A DNA stretch of 64,000 nt from contig NZ_AP024904.1 of NCBI RefSeq assembly GCF_024347095.1, positions 868,001 through 932,000 of the forward strand, in the 5' to 3' direction. The notes beneath the pieces are model-generated. The model was not told the DNA's origin, did not search any database, and worked only from the letters and a program-made list of their open reading frames with translations. Every line of letters starts with the position of its first letter. Position 1 is the stretch's first letter. Below are positions 61,650-64,000 of this stretch, one piece after another. The stretch is from Vibrio rhizosphaerae. Lineage in GTDB: Bacteria > Pseudomonadota > Gammaproteobacteria > Enterobacterales > Vibrionaceae. A program made the translations under genes and the position numbers.

Positions 61650-62021
61650 ATGCTCCTCTCCCGTGAGGGACTGGTATGAATATGTTACATTCCTCCAGCC
61701 ATGAAATGATCACTGACGTGATCAGTCGACAAAAAGAGCACTCTGACATTAAAAATTTATTAAAATCAAACTGTTCATATCAGAATAACTACTTCTAGTC
61801 AGTAAGAACGCCCCACTAGTGATTTTGTTGTAAATAAATGCAATATAAAACAAGCGCAAACCTGATTTATTTTTTATTTAAAATATCAAGAATCACGATG
61901 CAGAAGTACCGCAACAGCCGTCCAATACGATAATTTCACAGACTTATTGCACTGCGCTAACATAGCTGATTCTACGATTGCATAAGTTTTATAAATCATC
62001 CTCTGTAGACTGGGTCGACGT
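61650..62021. other. Intergenic region between divergent genes
   Basis: 372 bases, AT-rich, with no supported gene or RNA. It contains the promoters of the diguanylate cyclase gene (minus) and the DUF3541-like gene (plus). Confidence 0.4.
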
Positions 62022-63152
62022 ATGTTAAATAAATGTGGCATCGCTTCAATTTTATTCATCATATTTACCTTTCAGTGCATTGCGACACCCAATACGCAGT
62101 TGGCAACACCAGCGGCAAACGAAGCGACAACATTTCCCCCCAGTTTTCAGGATTCAGCGGATCAAATCGCGGCGTATTATGAACAGCGCCTCTATACACT
62201 CCCGGCTTTCAAAGCGGGCCATTATGCACTCCGGATGTACCGACAAACATTAGATAACAAGTACGCCGCCGGCATTTGGCAGGACATGGCCCGAGTGGCT
62301 AGTTCCCTGAACCACTTTGCTCATGATGTCGCGACACCAGAAGCCATTTATCTCTATTCACAACAGCGTCTGTCCTCGTATCAGGGGAGCCAAGGCGAAC
62401 GCTCTCGGCTACGGTATGCCGTCACCAAACATCATCCGGAATATCTTTATTTAGGCGTCGATTTACTCGGTGCAATGGCTCGGGCCGATGAGTATGGGCT
62501 GAAGCACAAAAATGATAAGCAACTCCGTCAGATTCTACGTCGCTATGATTTCAGTCTATACGCCACCGATCCACAAATGATCAAGGCATGGGCAGCCCAA
62601 TTAGCCAATCAAGTATTCTGGCTCAAACAATTGGGGGAACAGGATGTTGTGCAAGCGTTTATACAAACATTTCGCAAAACATATCCGGATGATCAGGACA
62701 CAGCCCTGTCCAAGCAGCAGTATGAGAATAAGATTTATGGCATGACACACATCATCATTGCGGCTTCAGGTTATTATCAACATAAAGTGTCAGCGGCAGA
62801 TTATCAGTGGATTTACCACTATTTTCGCACCAATATCGAAACAATTATTGCGCGGTCAAAACCGGATGTCATCGCAGAAGTCGGGCTGAGTTTTTTGCTT
62901 GCGGGACTTGATCAGGATCCGGTTGTCACCCAGACCAGACAAGCAATTCAGGAAGCGATTCCGCCATTAAAGCAGATGATTCCTTCGGAGGAGGAGAATT
63001 TTAATCTGGCGGAAGGAGAGCATCGTAACCTGCTCGCGATCATGCTGCTGGGATGGCAAAAGCCTCATGCAGCACCTAAGTATCCTCAGCATCTGGAAAT
63101 ATTCAGCAATATACCGTACGGGCTTGAGCCAAGACAAAGTGCAGCGAATTAA
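62022..63152 (+). CDS. Periplasmic conserved protein, DUF3541-like
   Basis: Protein of 376 residues with a signal peptide (about 1-22, LFIIFTFQCIATP) and an otherwise helical body. Length and pattern (YYEQRLYTLPAFKAGHYALRMYRQT, GLSFLLAGLDQDPVV, NLAEGEHRNLLAIMLLGW) recall the Vibrio DUF3541 family, but I am not certain. No catalytic motif is visible. It is next to a Nudix-type regulator gene, which ends 62 bases away convergently; no functional link follows from that. Confidence 0.7.
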   Translation: MLNKCGIASILFIIFTFQCIATPNTQLATPAANEATTFPPSFQDSADQIAAYYEQRLYTLPAFKAGHYALRMYRQTLDNKYAAGIWQDMARVASSLNHFAHDVATPEAIYLYSQQRLSSYQGSQGERSRLRYAVTKHHPEYLYLGVDLLGAMARADEYGLKHKNDKQLRQILRRYDFSLYATDPQMIKAWAAQLANQVFWLKQLGEQDVVQAFIQTFRKTYPDDQDTALSKQQYENKIYGMTHIIIAASGYYQHKVSAADYQWIYHYFRTNIETIIARSKPDVIAEVGLSFLLAGLDQDPVVTQTRQAIQEAIPPLKQMIPSEEENFNLAEGEHRNLLAIMLLGWQKPHAAPKYPQHLEIFSNIPYGLEPRQSAAN

Positions 63153-63214
63153 TTCAATCCGGTTACCGTTATGACCATACCAATCAACCGGACAGGCGGT
63201 GTCTGTCGCTCGGT

Positions 63215-63937
63215 CTAACCGCGCAGGCAGGTCTGAAAATAGCTGACTTCATTGTTGGCAAGCCGATAGACCGTCGCCGGCTTTCCGCCACGCCCGCGAC
63301 CTTTACTCGGGTCAGCAATTTTATTTGTGCTCACAATGACTTCCGAGTTAATCAATCGTCGTTTAATCGTCATCCGGTTCACTTCAACCCCGAACTTCGC
63401 ATAAGCATCGATAATTTCTGCAACCAAAAACTCTTTTTCCAGAAAAAACAGCACAACAGACGTATATTCGACGGCCGCCCGTAATTTGGTCCAGGCATGC
63501 TGGATCTGAGCTGCATGATCAAAAGCCAGTGTCATCTGTCCTTGTATAATAAGATTTAAATCAAACCAGTCGAGACGATTGCGATCCATTCCGGCCGCTT
63601 CAATTTGCCGGATATTCGACGCATTCAGCAAAGCATAGTGGGAAATACTGACACTCCAGCCATTCGGGTTACGTTTCGGATTGCCGTCAACCAACGGATC
63701 ACTGATAAAATTAGGATAAGTATGTACTTTTTGCCGACAAATCCGGCGACGTGCTGCTTCGAAATCTTCATCGGCCGGCTCTCCACCGCGATCGGTGAAA
63801 TCTTCGTCGTACACCCAACCTCCAGGAATCGCCCACATGCCAAAATCCGGACGCTCTGGATTATTCCGTTTCACCAGTAAAACTTGAATGCCGTCATCAG
63901 ATAAACGAAGACAGATCATATCGATAGTTACAATCAT
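63215..63937 (-). CDS. nrtR: NrtR-type Nudix-related transcription regulator
   Basis: Protein of 240 residues: N-terminal Nudix-like domain (about 1-140) in which the catalytic Nudix helix REUXEEXGU is replaced by RRRICRQKV, so no hydrolase activity is expected, and a C-terminal winged-helix domain (about 155-235, MTIKRRLINSEVIVSTNK and RGGKPATVYRL). This is the NrtR plan, where ADP-ribose binding releases DNA in control of NAD or pentose genes. No NAD-biosynthesis gene adjoins it in the window; targets may lie beyond 64,000. Confidence 0.88.
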   Translation of the reverse strand: MIVTIDMICLRLSDDGIQVLLVKRNNPERPDFGMWAIPGGWVYDEDFTDRGGEPADEDFEAARRRICRQKVHTYPNFISDPLVDGNPKRNPNGWSVSISHYALLNASNIRQIEAAGMDRNRLDWFDLNLIIQGQMTLAFDHAAQIQHAWTKLRAAVEYTSVVLFFLEKEFLVAEIIDAYAKFGVEVNRMTIKRRLINSEVIVSTNKIADPSKGRGRGGKPATVYRLANNEVSYFQTCLRG

Positions 63938-64000
63938 AAAAGCAGTTTTCCCAATACAACACTTCGCCCATTCTATGGAATGACAACATCATTGGTCAAA

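Overview
The window looks like chromosomal DNA of a marine gamma-proteobacterium, most likely a Vibrio. The evidence is the gene content: a SpeG close to my recollection of the V. cholerae enzyme, a CheV, four methyl-accepting chemotaxis proteins, a DUF3612 regulator, a MoxR/VWA/BatD aerotolerance operon with a VWA-TPR fusion, and an NrtR-type Nudix regulator. A species is not assigned. No rRNA, tRNA, insertion sequence, integrase or CRISPR array was recognised.

Layout. 1-3162 (minus strand): the start of tyrB (cut by the window edge), a 66-residue conserved protein and a membrane chemoreceptor. 3613-10491 (plus): a tightly packed moxR-DUF58-DUF4381-batA-batB/C-batD operon for the cell envelope. 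10741-16211: an L,D-transpeptidase, then a convergent galactoside unit (MelB-type symporter followed by lacZ) with LacI-type operators but no local repressor. 16212-23006: a divergent Lrp-type regulator and an eight-gene biosynthetic-looking cluster (Dabb protein, DUF2000 protein, PaaK-like adenylate-forming ligase, BCAT-fold aminotransferase, BacA-type prephenate decarboxylase, AhpD/CMD-like protein, ornithine-cyclodeaminase-family dehydrogenase, LysE exporter). This is the most interesting part. It has the functional outline of the bacilysin/anticapsin pathway (prephenate decarboxylase, transaminase, reductase, ATP-dependent ligase, exporter), but only the decarboxylase resembles a bac gene. 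23093-27265: a basic-amino-acid ABC transporter with an ArgR-type AraC/GlxA regulator, arranged like Pseudomonas aot-argR. 27696-33003: a GST, two chemoreceptors and a SpoIIAA/STAS-like protein.

33004-38868: trxC with an unusual WCNPC active site, an ohr-ohrR organic-peroxide pair with two matching operator palindromes, a small lipoprotein, an SbmA-like peptide transporter, a small outer-membrane barrel, and two short genes (34 and 53 residues). 38869-44873: a group IV ornithine/lysine decarboxylase, an AT-rich stretch leading into a secreted M35 (aspzincin) metalloprotease, a DUF3820 protein, and a GH4 6-phospho-glycosidase divergent from a LysR gene. 45082-52942: an iron-siderophore locus (TonB-dependent receptor, LysR, ABC importer, FMN/PPOX protein) with two good Fur boxes. 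53095-64000: thioesterase, speG, ppiC-type parvulin, a soluble PAS chemoreceptor, cheV, a small malate-synthase-G-like fragment protein divergent from a DUF3612 regulator, a CHASE-GGDEF diguanylate cyclase, a periplasmic DUF3541-like protein and an NrtR-type Nudix regulator.

Beyond genes, the strongest unexplained signal is a short repeat, GGACAGAC (reverse GTCTGTCC). It forms loose arrays in two intergenic regions (about 33064-33330 and 53611-53893) and occurs singly in the decarboxylase leader near 40.1-40.3 kb.
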